A stretch of 64,000 nt of DNA from Posidoniimonas corsicana (GTDB taxonomy: Bacteria > Planctomycetota > Planctomycetia > Pirellulales > Lacipirellulaceae), in the NCBI RefSeq assembly GCF_007859765.1, contig NZ_SIHJ01000001.1, positions 1,756,067 through 1,820,066 of the forward strand, read 5' to 3'. The notes under the pieces are model-generated. The model made no database searches. It was not told the DNA's origin and saw nothing but the letters and a program-made list of their open reading frames with translations. Positions 24,586-33,812 of this stretch are shown piece after piece (position 1 is the stretch's first letter; each line of letters begins with the position of its first letter). Both the position numbers and the translations under genes were made by a program.

Positions 24586-27519
24586 ATGACATCAAGAACT
24601 CTTCTCTGCTCTTGTCGCCTGGGTTTGCTGGTTGCGGCTCTGCTGGCGTTGGTAGTCCCGAACGAAGTGCTCTCCGAGCCGATCGACGGCCCGGTCCGGC
24701 CTGAGCTGCAGGCGTCCCTGCAGCCGGTCATGCCGCTTGAGCAGGGCTGGGCCGACCCGCCGATGATCTCCCGCACCCGGTGCTGGTGGTGGTGGCTCAA
24801 CGGCAACGTGACCAAGGAGGCGATCACCCGCGACCTCGAGGCGATGCGGGACAAGGGCATCGGCGGCGCCAACATCGTCGACGCGGCCCACGCCAGCAGC
24901 GGGCAGAACATCAAGCCGCAGCACGGGCCGGACTTCGCCTCGGCGGAGTGGGTCGAGCTGTTCGTGCACGCGCTCTCCGAGGCGGACAGGCTGGGCCTGG
25001 AACTCGGCTTCAACATCCAGAGCGGCTGGAACCTGGGCGGTCCGTCTGTCACGCCCGAGCAGTCGGCCAAGAAGGTGGTCTGGTCGGAGCTGACCGTCGA
25101 GGGCGGCAAGGGCGTTCACGTAGAAGTACCTCGGCCCGAGGCACGCAACGGGTTCTACCGCGATATCATGGTGCTCGCGTTCCCGCAGCCAGATGATCCG
25201 GATAGCGTCGCGCGGGTCGACAACTTCGAGCAGAAGGCTTACCACCGTTACCCCGGCCACTTCACGGCGGTCGACGCGTCGCACCTGGTTGAGGTAGGCG
25301 AGGGCAAACCTGCCGAGGTCTGCATCGACCCGGACTCGGTGGTCGACCTAACCTCGCGCGTCAGCGATGACATGCTCTCGTGGGACGCGCCCCCAGGCAG
25401 ATGGCGGGTGCTGCGGTTCGGCTACACGCCGTCGGGCGCGCATGTTTCGACCTCCAGCGACAACTGGAAGGGGCCGGCGATCGACTACCTCGACCCGGCC
25501 GCGTTCCACAAGTACTGCGACGACGTCCTTACGCCCATCCTTGAAGCGGCCGGACCGCTGGTCGGCCGGTCGCTGCGGTTCCTGCACACCGACAGCTGGG
25601 AGCTCGGCCCGGTGAACTGGACCCCCGCCATGCCGTTTGAGTTTTCGGCGCGGCGCGGCTACGACATCTACCACTTCCTGCCCGCCATCGCGGGCTACGC
25701 GGTCGGCAGCCGTGAGGAGTCCAACCGGTTCCTGAACGACTTCCGCCGCACTATCGCCGACCTGATCGCCGACGGGAAGTACCAGGCGTTCGCGCACTAC
25801 GCCCACCAGCGCGGCGTCGGGATCCACCCGGAGTCTGGCGGGCCGCACGCGGCGCCGGTCGACGCGCTCCAGAACCTGGGCCTGAGCGACATCCCGATGG
25901 GCGAGTACTGGGCCAGCTCCCGCACGCACCGCGTCCGCGACTTTGAGCGACTATTCGTCAAGCAGCCCGCCTCCGCGGCCCACGTGTACGGCCGGCGGTT
26001 CGTGATGGCCGAGGCGTTCACCACGATCGGCCCCCACTGGGAGAAGACGCCCGAGGACCTCAAGCCCGACTTCGACCGCGTGGCGTGCGAGGGGCTCAAC
26101 ATGGTCATGTGGCACACCTTCCCCTGCTCACCGCAGGAAGAGGGCGTGCCGGGCATCGCGTACTTCGCCGGCACGCACCTGAATCCGAACGTCACCTGGT
26201 GGCGCCAGGCCGACGGCTTTCTGGGCTACCTCAACCGCTGCCAGTTCATGCTGCAGCAGGGCCAGCCGGCCGCCGATGTGCTGTACTTCTACGGCGAGAA
26301 CATCCCGAGCTTCGTGCGGCTGAAGCGTGAGGACCCGGCCGGCGTCCTGCCGGAGTACGACTACGATGTCGCCAACGCGCAGATCGTCAACCAGCACGCC
26401 CGCGTTGAGGACGGCCGGATCCTGCTTGACGGCGGCGCCAGCTACGCGGTGCTGGTGCTCCCGCCGAGCGGCCACTACGGCCTGGCGACGCTCCAGAGCA
26501 TCGCCCGGTTGGTCGGTGAGGGTGCGACGGTAGTCGGCCCGAAGCCGGAGATTCCCTACGGCCTGGGTCACGCCGAGGAGTTCACTGAGCTGGCCGACAA
26601 GCTGTGGGGCGAAGGTCTCATCAAGGACGTCGCCGCCGTGGACGCGCTGGCCGGGCTCGGCCTGGCGGGCGACTTTTCGGTCGAGTCCCGCGGGCGGCCG
26701 GGCGCGTTTGACTTCATCCACCGACGCACCGCGGTCGCGGATGTGTACTTTGTCGCCAACCGCCGGAACCGCCCGGCCACCGCGGCCTGCACGTTCCGGT
26801 CGCAGGCGGACGCGCCCGAGGTGTGGGACCCGGTCACCGGCGAGATTCACGCTGCAACCGGCGTTGAGCGGCAAGGCGACCGGACCCGACTGACGCTCGA
26901 TCTGGCGCCGCACGGTTCGGCGTTCGTGGTGTTCCCGCACGCCGGCGGCGGCCCGACCCCACCGGTCGAGGCGACACCCGCCCGCACGGTCGCCACGCTC
27001 ACCGGCCCGTGGCTGGTCTCGTTCGACCCCGCGTGGGGCGGACCGGCGAGTCATGAGTTCGAGAAGCTTACCGACTGGTCGGAGTCGTCGGACCCGGCGA
27101 TCCGCTACTACTCCGGGGCGGCGGTCTACCGGCAGACGTTCGACCTGCCCGACGGGCCGACCGGCGACGACTACTGGATCGACCTGGGCCGCGTCGAGGC
27201 CTCCGCACGCGTCACGCTGAACGGCCAGGACCTGGGCGTGGCGTGGACGCGGCCGTTCCGCCTGCGGGCCGGTAACGCCCTGCGGCAGGGCAAGAACGAG
27301 CTTGAGGTGGAGGTCGTCAACCTCTGGCCCAACCGCCTGATCGGCGACGCCCAGCCGGATGCGCCGCGCCGGTACACCAAGACCAATATCCGCCGCTTCA
27401 CCGCCGAGTCGCCGCTGGTGCCCTCCGGCCTGCTCGGGCCGGTGCGGGTGCTGGCGAGCGGCGATGGCCAACTGGCGCAACTGCCGTCCGACAGCGCGGC
27501 GCCCGTCAGCAACAACTGA
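24586..27519 (+). CDS. GH106 alpha-L-rhamnosidase
   Basis: A 977-residue exported enzyme; signal peptide LGLLVAALLALVVPNEVLS. GH106 enzymes remove terminal alpha-L-rhamnose by inversion. The N-terminal hallmark is visible as TRCWWWWLNGNVTKEAITRD then MRDKGIGGANIVDA, and later segments LHTDSWELGPVNWTPAM, GIHPESGGPHAAP and VMAEAFTTIG are typical of the central TIM barrel. The C-terminal part (residues about 800-965), with ASARVTLNGQDLGVAWTRPF and NELEVEVVNLWPNRLIGD, is the galactose-binding-like beta sandwich of the family. It starts nine bases after the BNR protein, so both are one operon, pointing to a rhamnose-bearing polymer such as ulvan or rhamnogalacturonan I. Confidence 0.93.
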   Translation: MTSRTLLCSCRLGLLVAALLALVVPNEVLSEPIDGPVRPELQASLQPVMPLEQGWADPPMISRTRCWWWWLNGNVTKEAITRDLEAMRDKGIGGANIVDAAHASSGQNIKPQHGPDFASAEWVELFVHALSEADRLGLELGFNIQSGWNLGGPSVTPEQSAKKVVWSELTVEGGKGVHVEVPRPEARNGFYRDIMVLAFPQPDDPDSVARVDNFEQKAYHRYPGHFTAVDASHLVEVGEGKPAEVCIDPDSVVDLTSRVSDDMLSWDAPPGRWRVLRFGYTPSGAHVSTSSDNWKGPAIDYLDPAAFHKYCDDVLTPILEAAGPLVGRSLRFLHTDSWELGPVNWTPAMPFEFSARRGYDIYHFLPAIAGYAVGSREESNRFLNDFRRTIADLIADGKYQAFAHYAHQRGVGIHPESGGPHAAPVDALQNLGLSDIPMGEYWASSRTHRVRDFERLFVKQPASAAHVYGRRFVMAEAFTTIGPHWEKTPEDLKPDFDRVACEGLNMVMWHTFPCSPQEEGVPGIAYFAGTHLNPNVTWWRQADGFLGYLNRCQFMLQQGQPAADVLYFYGENIPSFVRLKREDPAGVLPEYDYDVANAQIVNQHARVEDGRILLDGGASYAVLVLPPSGHYGLATLQSIARLVGEGATVVGPKPEIPYGLGHAEEFTELADKLWGEGLIKDVAAVDALAGLGLAGDFSVESRGRPGAFDFIHRRTAVADVYFVANRRNRPATAACTFRSQADAPEVWDPVTGEIHAATGVERQGDRTRLTLDLAPHGSAFVVFPHAGGGPTPPVEATPARTVATLTGPWLVSFDPAWGGPASHEFEKLTDWSESSDPAIRYYSGAAVYRQTFDLPDGPTGDDYWIDLGRVEASARVTLNGQDLGVAWTRPFRLRAGNALRQGKNELEVEVVNLWPNRLIGDAQPDAPRRYTKTNIRRFTAESPLVPSGLLGPVRVLASGDGQLAQLPSDSAAPVSNN

Positions 27520-27535
27520 CCGCCGCTAGCGGCGG
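27520..27535. other. 16-bp perfect palindrome between convergent genes
   Basis: CCGCCGCTAGCGGCGG reads the same on both strands. It begins right after the GH106 stop and covers the stop codon of the opposing DUF1080 gene. No U run flanks it; it could still help end both transcripts. Confidence 0.4.
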
Positions 27536-28257
27536 GCGGGCCGATCTTGTGAGCCGCGCGACGCCGGCAGGTGGGCCTCGGACGCGACCGGACTCTCATC
27601 GAGCGGGCGGAGCACAACCTCCGCGAACCAGACCTTGGCGCCGTGGTCCTGCAGCATGATGCGGCCGCGACGGTTCTCGAACACGCCGTCGACCGGCGCG
27701 AACTTGCTCGCCCGGAGCTGCTTCTTCCAGGCGGCGGAGTCCTGGTCAACCTCCACCAGCTTCTGGCCGTTGAGCCAGTGCTCGAAGTGGTCGCCGCGGA
27801 CGACGATCCGCGACTGGTTGTACTCGCCCGGCCGGTGGAGGTTCTCGTACTTGGCGGGGGCGAACAGCTCGTAGAGGGCGCCGGTGGAGTGCTTCGTGGG
27901 GCCCGGCGCGTCGGCCAGCTGGTACTCCAGCCCCAGCCACCCGGGCCGCCCCCACAACGCCCGCTTGTAGTGGCGGACGCGGTACTTTACCCCGCTGTTG
28001 CCGCGCTCGGCGATCTTCCAGCGGAACGACAGCTCGAAGTCGCCGTACTCGTCGGCCGTGTAGACCGAGCCGACGTGGCCGGGGCAGTACAGCTCGCCGT
28101 CGACCACCCGCCAGCCGCTGCTGACCGGCTTGCCGGCCTCATCGACCCAGCCCTCGAGGGAGCGGCCGTCGAACAGCTTTACGGGCTCTGCTCCGACGGC
28201 GGGGCCGGCGATCATCGCGGCGGTTACTAGCGTCAAGACTTGGGTACGGAACGCCAT
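27526..28257 (-). CDS. DUF1080 secreted protein (3-keto-disaccharide hydrolase type)
   Basis: A 243-residue protein. The ATG at 28257 gives a signal peptide (LTLVTAAMIAGPAVGAEPVK); a longer open frame upstream is the antisense-free shadow of the DUF1501 gene and is not used. The body starts LFDGRSLEGWVDEAGKPV and has the concanavalin-like pattern of DUF1080, including NSGVKYRVRH and GRIMLQDHG. Some relatives hydrolyse 3-keto-glycosides, others are only binding domains, so the reaction is uncertain. It is the last of three minus-strand genes with DUF1501 (29 bases upstream) and the cytochrome, a trio that recurs in planctomycetes. Confidence 0.9.
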   Translation of the reverse strand: MAFRTQVLTLVTAAMIAGPAVGAEPVKLFDGRSLEGWVDEAGKPVSSGWRVVDGELYCPGHVGSVYTADEYGDFELSFRWKIAERGNSGVKYRVRHYKRALWGRPGWLGLEYQLADAPGPTKHSTGALYELFAPAKYENLHRPGEYNQSRIVVRGDHFEHWLNGQKLVEVDQDSAAWKKQLRASKFAPVDGVFENRRGRIMLQDHGAKVWFAEVVLRPLDESPVASEAHLPASRGSQDRPARR

Positions 28258-28286
28258 GGACGGGGTCTGCCTGGGGAAGGAGGTGA

Positions 28287-29771
28287 CTAGACGTGCGCCG
28301 CCGGTCGGTCGGTGAGGACCTCGGTGACGAGCCGCGCCTGCTTGACGCCGGTCAGCTTCTGGTTGAGCCCCTGGAACGGGACTGCCAGCCGGCGGTGGTC
28401 CAGCCCCAGCAGGTGCAGCAGGGTGGCGTGGAAGTCCCGCAGGTGGACCGGCTCGCCGACGACCGAGTAGCCCATGGGGTCGGTCTCCCCGTGGGTGTGG
28501 CCCGCGCGGACGCCCGCGCCCGCCATCCAGAGCGTGAACGCGTTGGGGTTGTGGTCGCGGCCGACGAACTTCATCTCGGCGCCGCCGCGGTTCTCGCGCA
28601 TCGAGGTGCGGCCGAACTCGCCGCTCCACACCACCAGCGTGTCCTCCATCATGCCCCGCTGCTTCAGGTCGGTGAGCAGCGCTGAGATCGGCCGGTCGAT
28701 CTCCTGGCACTTGGTGCGGAACCCGACGTTCAGGGCCTCCGACTTGCTCGAGCCGTGCGTGTCCCAGCCCCAGTCGTACAGCTGGATGAACCGCACGCCC
28801 CGCTCCGCCAGGCGGCGGGCCAGCAGGCAGTTGTTCGCGAACGACTCGGCCCCCGGCTCGGCGCCGTACTCCTCGCGGACGTGCTGCGGCTCGCGCGTGA
28901 TGTCCATCGCTTCGGGGGCGGCGGACTGCATGCGGAAGGCCAGCTCGTACTGGGCGATGCGGGCGAGGGTTTCGTCGCTGCCGAAGGCCTGGTGCGACTC
29001 CTGGTTCAGCCGGCGGAGCGCGTCGAGCAGCACCCGCCGCTCCCGCCGCGACTCGCCCGGCGGGTTGGCGATGTTGAGCACCGGGTCGCCCTTGGAGCGG
29101 CACTGCACGCCCTGGTAGACCGAGGGCAGGAAGCCGCCGCTCCACAGTGCCTTGCCGACGCGTGGCTGACGGCCGCCGGAGAGCAGCACGATGAAGCCGG
29201 GCAGGTCCTCGTTCTCGGAGCCGAGGCCCCACGTCACCCACGAGCCGATCGACGGGTAGCCCATCCGCGGCTGGCCGGTGTGGACCATCAGCTGGGCGGG
29301 GCCGTGGTTGAACTGGTCGGTCTGCATCGACTTAATGAAGCAGACGTCGTCCACGTGCTTGGCGAACATCGGCAGCCGGTTGCTTACCCAGGCGCCGCTG
29401 TCGCCGTGCTGGGCGAACGGGTACTGCGGCCCCAGCATCTTCGGCACGCCCTGGATGAACGCGAACCGCTTCCCCTCGAGGAACTCGGCCGGGCAGTCCT
29501 GGCCGTCGTAGGCCTGCAGCTCGGGCTTGAAGTCGAACAGCTCGAGCTGGCTGGGGGCGCCGATCATGTGCAGGAAGATGACCCGCTTGACCTTCGCCGG
29601 GTGGTGCGGCAGCGGCGCTCCGGAAGGCGCCGCGCTCGCGGACGCGGCCGCCTGCTGCGACGCCATCCACATCGCGCCCACGCCGGTGGCGCAGCCGTGC
29701 AGGAAGGTCCGTCGGGTGGCGAGCTCCACCCCGCGGCGGGCGACCTCGGTCTTGAGTGTGTGGTTGTTCAT
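28287..29771 (-). CDS. DUF1501 family protein, Tat-exported
   Basis: A 494-residue protein of a sulfatase-like fold family found in nearly every planctomycete. The N-terminus has a twin-arginine signal (ATRRTFLHGCATGVGAMWM). Conserved blocks include VIFLHMIGAPSQLELFD, QLMVHTGQPRMGYPSIGSW, YDWGWDTHG and VVWSGEFGRT, then GRDHNPNAFTLWMAG. These resemble the metal-binding frame of alkaline phosphatase/sulfatase proteins, but no DUF1501 substrate is known. It pairs with the DUF1549/DUF1553 cytochrome gene 23 bases upstream, and the two are usually neighbours in this phylum. Likely located in the periplasm. Confidence 0.92.
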   Translation of the reverse strand: MNNHTLKTEVARRGVELATRRTFLHGCATGVGAMWMASQQAAASASAAPSGAPLPHHPAKVKRVIFLHMIGAPSQLELFDFKPELQAYDGQDCPAEFLEGKRFAFIQGVPKMLGPQYPFAQHGDSGAWVSNRLPMFAKHVDDVCFIKSMQTDQFNHGPAQLMVHTGQPRMGYPSIGSWVTWGLGSENEDLPGFIVLLSGGRQPRVGKALWSGGFLPSVYQGVQCRSKGDPVLNIANPPGESRRERRVLLDALRRLNQESHQAFGSDETLARIAQYELAFRMQSAAPEAMDITREPQHVREEYGAEPGAESFANNCLLARRLAERGVRFIQLYDWGWDTHGSSKSEALNVGFRTKCQEIDRPISALLTDLKQRGMMEDTLVVWSGEFGRTSMRENRGGAEMKFVGRDHNPNAFTLWMAGAGVRAGHTHGETDPMGYSVVGEPVHLRDFHATLLHLLGLDHRRLAVPFQGLNQKLTGVKQARLVTEVLTDRPAAHV

Positions 29772-29794
29772 GGGCGGCGGGCAGCCTGTCGCGG

Positions 29795-32716
29795 CTACTT
29801 CATCAGGACCTCATCCAGGTTTAATAGGGCCGCCGCGACCGCCTGTCCGCCGCCGTCCGGGTGCTCGAAGAGCTCGACCAGCACGTCCGACTCGCTGTCG
29901 GTGGGCGGGCGGCAGGTGACCAGCTCGAAGCCCCACCGCACCTGCTCGCGCGGGTCCTCGCCGCGGCCGGCCATGCGTTCCGCGAGCGCCACGGAGCACT
30001 CGTGGAACGCCTCGCTGTTGAGCACCTCGAGCGCCTGCAGCGGCGTGTTGGACCGCAGCCGACGCGGCGCGCAGAACTCGCGGGACGGCTGGTCGAAGGT
30101 GGCGAAGGTCGGGAACGGGATGCTCCGCTTGGTGTACGTGTAGATCGACCGGCGGTACCGCTGCGGACTGCCCGGCTCGGGGGCGGGCCACTTGTCGCCG
30201 GCGGCGAACGGCCGCCACACGCCCTCGGGCAGCGGCGGGCGGACGGGCGGGCCGTACATCTGGTCGGACAGCAGCCCGGCCAGCGCGAGCGCCTGGTCGC
30301 GGACCGCCTCGGAGGGGAGCCTGACGCGGGGCCCCCGGCTCAGCAGGCGGTTGGCGGGGTCGGCCGCCTTGGCGGCCGGCGTGGCGACCTCGCTCTGCCG
30401 GTACGTGCTGGAGAGGATCAGCTCGCGGAGCAGCGGCTTGAATCGCCAGCCGTGCTCGCCCTGGAAGCGGAGCGCGAGGTAATCGAGGAGCTGCGGGTGC
30501 GACGGGGGCTCGCCCGACGAGCCGAAGTCCTCTTCGGTCTCCACCAGCCCGGCGCCGAACACACGGGCCCACACGCGGTTCACGGCGACCCGCGCCGTCA
30601 GTGGGTTGTCCGGCGAAGCCAGCCACTGGGCAAGTGCGAGCCGGTCCGCCGGCCGCCCGGCGGGCAGCTCGGGCATCGACTCGGGGACGCCGGGGGTGAC
30701 CAACGGCCCCTTGTCGAGGAACAGACCACGCTCGAACACGTGCGACTCGCGGGCAAGGTGGGCGGGCCGCTCCTGCATCACCGGGGTAGCGGTGGAGGGG
30801 ATCGCCCGCCGCTGCTTCGTGAGTTGGCCGAGCCGGCGCCGCTGCTCGGCCAGCGCGGGGGCGGTGAGCAGGGCGGTGAACCCGGGCCGGTCGCTCACCG
30901 CCAGGTGGCCGCGCCGACTTACCAGGCTGAACGCGCCGACCATCTGCACGTCGTGCGCGATCCGCAGCCGCAGCCGGGCGCCCGGCGGAACCTCCGCCGG
31001 CTGCTCCAGCACCAACGCCGCGCTCCGCGGGTGGTAGATGCGCGACAGGGCGGAGAAGCCACGCCTGGAGCGTTTGTCGAGGCTCGCCTGCGGCGAGAAG
31101 AGCGGGTGCGGCTCGTCGCCGATGATCCGGGCGATCTTCAGCGGCGAAACCTGCTCGCCCTCGTCCGATGGCACGACCAGCTCGGCCTCGACACGCGACC
31201 AGACGAACCCCCACTCGGAGTCTGCGCGGGCGGTTTCTGGCGCGCCGGGCAGCACCACGCCACGGATGGCGGTGAGCGGCTGCAGGTCGGCAGGCAGCGG
31301 GGCTTCGAGGGTGAACCGGGCGCCGCGTTCGATGGTTCCCACGGTGAAGAACTCGTCGTGGTCGCCGGCGCGTTCGACCTGCAGCCTGGTGGCGTTGTTG
31401 GCGCTGGCGGTAAGGCCGGTGAGCGGACGCCACGCCTGTTCGTCGGATAGCAGCTCGTGGCCGGCGGCCCAGATCTGCTCGCCGAGCGAACGGATCTCTT
31501 CGTCGAGCTGCTCGGCCTGCTTGTTGTCGGCCGGGTCGTTGGGCGCGCGGTAGGTGGGCGCGTCGTCGTCCAGGTCGGAGTCGGCGGTGTTGTTGAAGAA
31601 CGCCGTGAACCGGTAGTAGTCCTCGTGGCGGAACGGCTCATACGGGTGGCTGTGGCACTGGACGCAGCCGAAGGTCATGCCCTGCCACGCTTGCCAGGTG
31701 GTGTTCACGCGGTCCAGCACCGCGGCGACGCGGAACTCCTCGTCGTCGGTTCCGCCCTCCTCGTTCGACTGGGTGAGCCGCTGGCAGGCGGTGGCGACCA
31801 GGTTGTCCGGGTCGCGGCCGGGGAGCAGGTCGCCGGCGATCTGTTTGACGGTGAACTGGTCGTACGGCAGGTCCGCGTTGAGCGACCGGATCACCCAGTC
31901 GCGGTACTGCCACACCGACCGCGGCGAGTCGAGGCCGAGCCCCATCGAGTCGGCGTAGCGGACCTGGTCGAGCCAGACGCTGGCCCAACGCTCGCCGTAG
32001 TGGGGGGAGGCGAGCAGCCGGTCGGCGGCCTGCTGGTACGCGGCCTCGCCGTCGGACTCCAGCTCGGACAGGAACCGCCGCCGCTGGGCGGGCGTCGGGG
32101 GGAGGCCGGTCAGGTCGAGGCTCGCCCTCCGCAGCCAGCGGTACGGCGGCGCGTCGGGCGTCGAGGCGAGCCCCTCCTGCTCCCGCCGCGCCAGCACGTA
32201 GCGGTCGAGGTCCTCGCGCGGCCACTGCTGGTCATTGACTCCGGGGAGCGGGGGCTCCACGGGCGGCTCGAACGCCCAGTGGTCCTGCCACGACGCGCCC
32301 TCGGCGATCCACCGACGCAGCACGTCCACTTCGCGGGGCGTCAGCGGCGGCCCGTGTTCGGGGGGCGGCATCCGCAGGTCTGGGTCGTCCATCTCGACGC
32401 GCTCGATCAGCGGCGAGGCGTCGGGGTCGCCCGGCTCGACCGCCCAGCCGTCGGGCGGCAGCACCTGGTCGGCGTACACGAACGAGATCCCGCCCTGCTG
32501 CTTCACACCGCCGTGGCAGCTCAGGCAGTTCGACACCAGGATGGGCCGGACGTCCCGATTGAACTGGACGGGGCCGTCCGGCTCGGCAGCTGCCGCACCC
32601 GCGGCGGATGTCGACAACGCAGCGACAGCCGCCAATCGCCAGCCCCAGCGGTTGCGGGGGCGGCTAGCGGGCCGGGGCGAAGGCTTGGGCGCCGTTGGGG
32701 TGGGGGGGGGGATCAT
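29795..32716 (-). CDS. DUF1549/DUF1553 cytochrome (PSD1 type)
   Basis: A 973-residue periplasmic protein. After a proline-rich start and a hydrophobic signal (LAAVAALSTSAAGAAAA), a planctomycete cytochrome C domain carries the haem motif CLSCH at Cys64-His68. Next is DUF1549 (from about residue 170, with WLRRASLDLTGLPPTPAQR), which includes a second CxxCH, CVQCHSHPYEPF, near residue 350. A middle beta region (about residues 400-620) with no named domain is followed by DUF1553 (about residues 680-960), for example NPLTARVAVNRVWARVFG and LILSSTYRQS. The family is thought to hand electrons or metal-dependent chemistry to DUF1501 partners; its substrate is unknown. It heads the trio with DUF1501 and DUF1080. 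Confidence 0.92.
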   Translation of the reverse strand: MIPPPTPTAPKPSPRPASRPRNRWGWRLAAVAALSTSAAGAAAAEPDGPVQFNRDVRPILVSNCLSCHGGVKQQGGISFVYADQVLPPDGWAVEPGDPDASPLIERVEMDDPDLRMPPPEHGPPLTPREVDVLRRWIAEGASWQDHWAFEPPVEPPLPGVNDQQWPREDLDRYVLARREQEGLASTPDAPPYRWLRRASLDLTGLPPTPAQRRRFLSELESDGEAAYQQAADRLLASPHYGERWASVWLDQVRYADSMGLGLDSPRSVWQYRDWVIRSLNADLPYDQFTVKQIAGDLLPGRDPDNLVATACQRLTQSNEEGGTDDEEFRVAAVLDRVNTTWQAWQGMTFGCVQCHSHPYEPFRHEDYYRFTAFFNNTADSDLDDDAPTYRAPNDPADNKQAEQLDEEIRSLGEQIWAAGHELLSDEQAWRPLTGLTASANNATRLQVERAGDHDEFFTVGTIERGARFTLEAPLPADLQPLTAIRGVVLPGAPETARADSEWGFVWSRVEAELVVPSDEGEQVSPLKIARIIGDEPHPLFSPQASLDKRSRRGFSALSRIYHPRSAALVLEQPAEVPPGARLRLRIAHDVQMVGAFSLVSRRGHLAVSDRPGFTALLTAPALAEQRRRLGQLTKQRRAIPSTATPVMQERPAHLARESHVFERGLFLDKGPLVTPGVPESMPELPAGRPADRLALAQWLASPDNPLTARVAVNRVWARVFGAGLVETEEDFGSSGEPPSHPQLLDYLALRFQGEHGWRFKPLLRELILSSTYRQSEVATPAAKAADPANRLLSRGPRVRLPSEAVRDQALALAGLLSDQMYGPPVRPPLPEGVWRPFAAGDKWPAPEPGSPQRYRRSIYTYTKRSIPFPTFATFDQPSREFCAPRRLRSNTPLQALEVLNSEAFHECSVALAERMAGRGEDPREQVRWGFELVTCRPPTDSESDVLVELFEHPDGGGQAVAAALLNLDEVLMK

Positions 32717-32808
32717 ACCGTCCAGGAAGGCGGGGCGTGCTCTAACTGAGCATACGCGAAACGCGTGGGGTGGGCAAAAACCGTCGTGCGTTTAGCCGTG
32801 GCGGCGGG

Positions 32809-33795
32809 CTACTCGCCAGGCGGCAACGGCCAGCCGATCGCCGACCGCTCAGCGGCGAACACGGTGCCGTGGCGGGGCCGCTCTACCGGCATCTTGAGCT
32901 CTCGCGTGTGGTCCTGCCACTGCTCGAGGTCGGTGGAGCTCGCCATCGCGTAATGCCGGAGGATGTAGCTGTCCCAGTAGAGCAGCCAGCGGTCCTGCCA
33001 ACGCACCAGCGAGGGTCCTTCGACCATCGCCTCGGGAGCGATCGGCGCCCCGGGGCCGACGATCGGCTCGGTGGTGCTGGTGAAGCTCCGCGGCGAGATC
33101 TTCGGCGGCGAGAACGCCAGCACCAGGTTCTTGCCGCCGTCGGCGATCGGGTACTCATTCTTGTAGACCATCACCCAGCGTTCGCCCTGCTGGTCCCAGG
33201 CCACGTACGCGTCAATGACGCTCTTGTCGCGGTCGACGGTGATCGGCTCGGGCGGGCTGAACGACCGGAAGTCCTTGGTTGCGGTGTAGTACATCCGGTG
33301 GTCGTGGCCGTGCGAGTCGACGCTGTGGTCGTCGTCGCTCAGCTCGCTAGGGAGCGTCGAGGACCAGACGATCTTGAAGTCCCCAGCGATGTGGTCGTGG
33401 AAGATCTCGGGCGCCCAGATGTTCTTGGGCTGCTCTTCGCCGTCGGGGAATGGCTGGACCTGCTGCGGCTTCGACCAGTCCTTCAGGTCCGGCGAGCTGG
33501 CGTACCCAAACCACCGCCCGGTCCAGTGCGATGTCCACACCATGTGGAACCGACCGTCGTGCCAGATGATGGAGGGGTCGCGGGTTAGGTTCTGCCCCCG
33601 CCACTGCGGCGGTTTGAAGATCGGGCGGCGCTCGTTGACCGGCGAAAAGCTGACGCCGTCGGCGCTCCAGGCGAGGAACACGCCGTTCTCGCCGTTGCTG
33701 TCGAAGTACGGCAGCAGCAGCACCTCTTCCGCGGGCGCGGGGAGGGCTTGCAGGCAGAGGGCGGCCGCGGCGATCGAAACCAGGAATCGAGACAT
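32809..33795 (-). CDS. Secreted GH43-like beta-propeller protein
   Basis: A 328-residue protein; signal peptide LVSIAAAALCLQALPAPAEE. The ATG at 33795 is used; three bases upstream is a GTG. The sequence has five repeat-like blades typical of GH43/GH117/DUF377-type propellers, with NLTRDPSIIWHDGRFHMVW, AWDQQGERWVMVYKN and EGPSLVRWQDRWLLYWDSY, the last with a plausible catalytic Glu. Enzymes with this fold remove arabinose, xylose or galactose from plant and algal glycans. The exact GH family is uncertain. It starts 17 bases after the GH51 arabinofuranosidase stop, so the two are co-transcribed, and 92 bases separate it from the cytochrome gene. Confidence 0.72.
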   Translation of the reverse strand: MSRFLVSIAAAALCLQALPAPAEEVLLLPYFDSNGENGVFLAWSADGVSFSPVNERRPIFKPPQWRGQNLTRDPSIIWHDGRFHMVWTSHWTGRWFGYASSPDLKDWSKPQQVQPFPDGEEQPKNIWAPEIFHDHIAGDFKIVWSSTLPSELSDDDHSVDSHGHDHRMYYTATKDFRSFSPPEPITVDRDKSVIDAYVAWDQQGERWVMVYKNEYPIADGGKNLVLAFSPPKISPRSFTSTTEPIVGPGAPIAPEAMVEGPSLVRWQDRWLLYWDSYILRHYAMASSTDLEQWQDHTRELKMPVERPRHGTVFAAERSAIGWPLPPGE

Positions 33796-33812
33796 CACAC
33801 GCTCGGCGGGTT

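Noticed and set aside
27526-29241. A long minus-strand open frame that would put an extended N-terminus on the DUF1080 protein.
   Set aside because: The extra 328 residues are the DUF1501 gene read in another frame and are rich in Arg, Gly and Pro. A normal signal peptide starts at 28257.
29861-31450. A long plus-strand frame opposite the cytochrome gene.
   Set aside because: Arg/Gly-rich translation without domains; the minus strand has two haem motifs and the DUF1549/1553 blocks.
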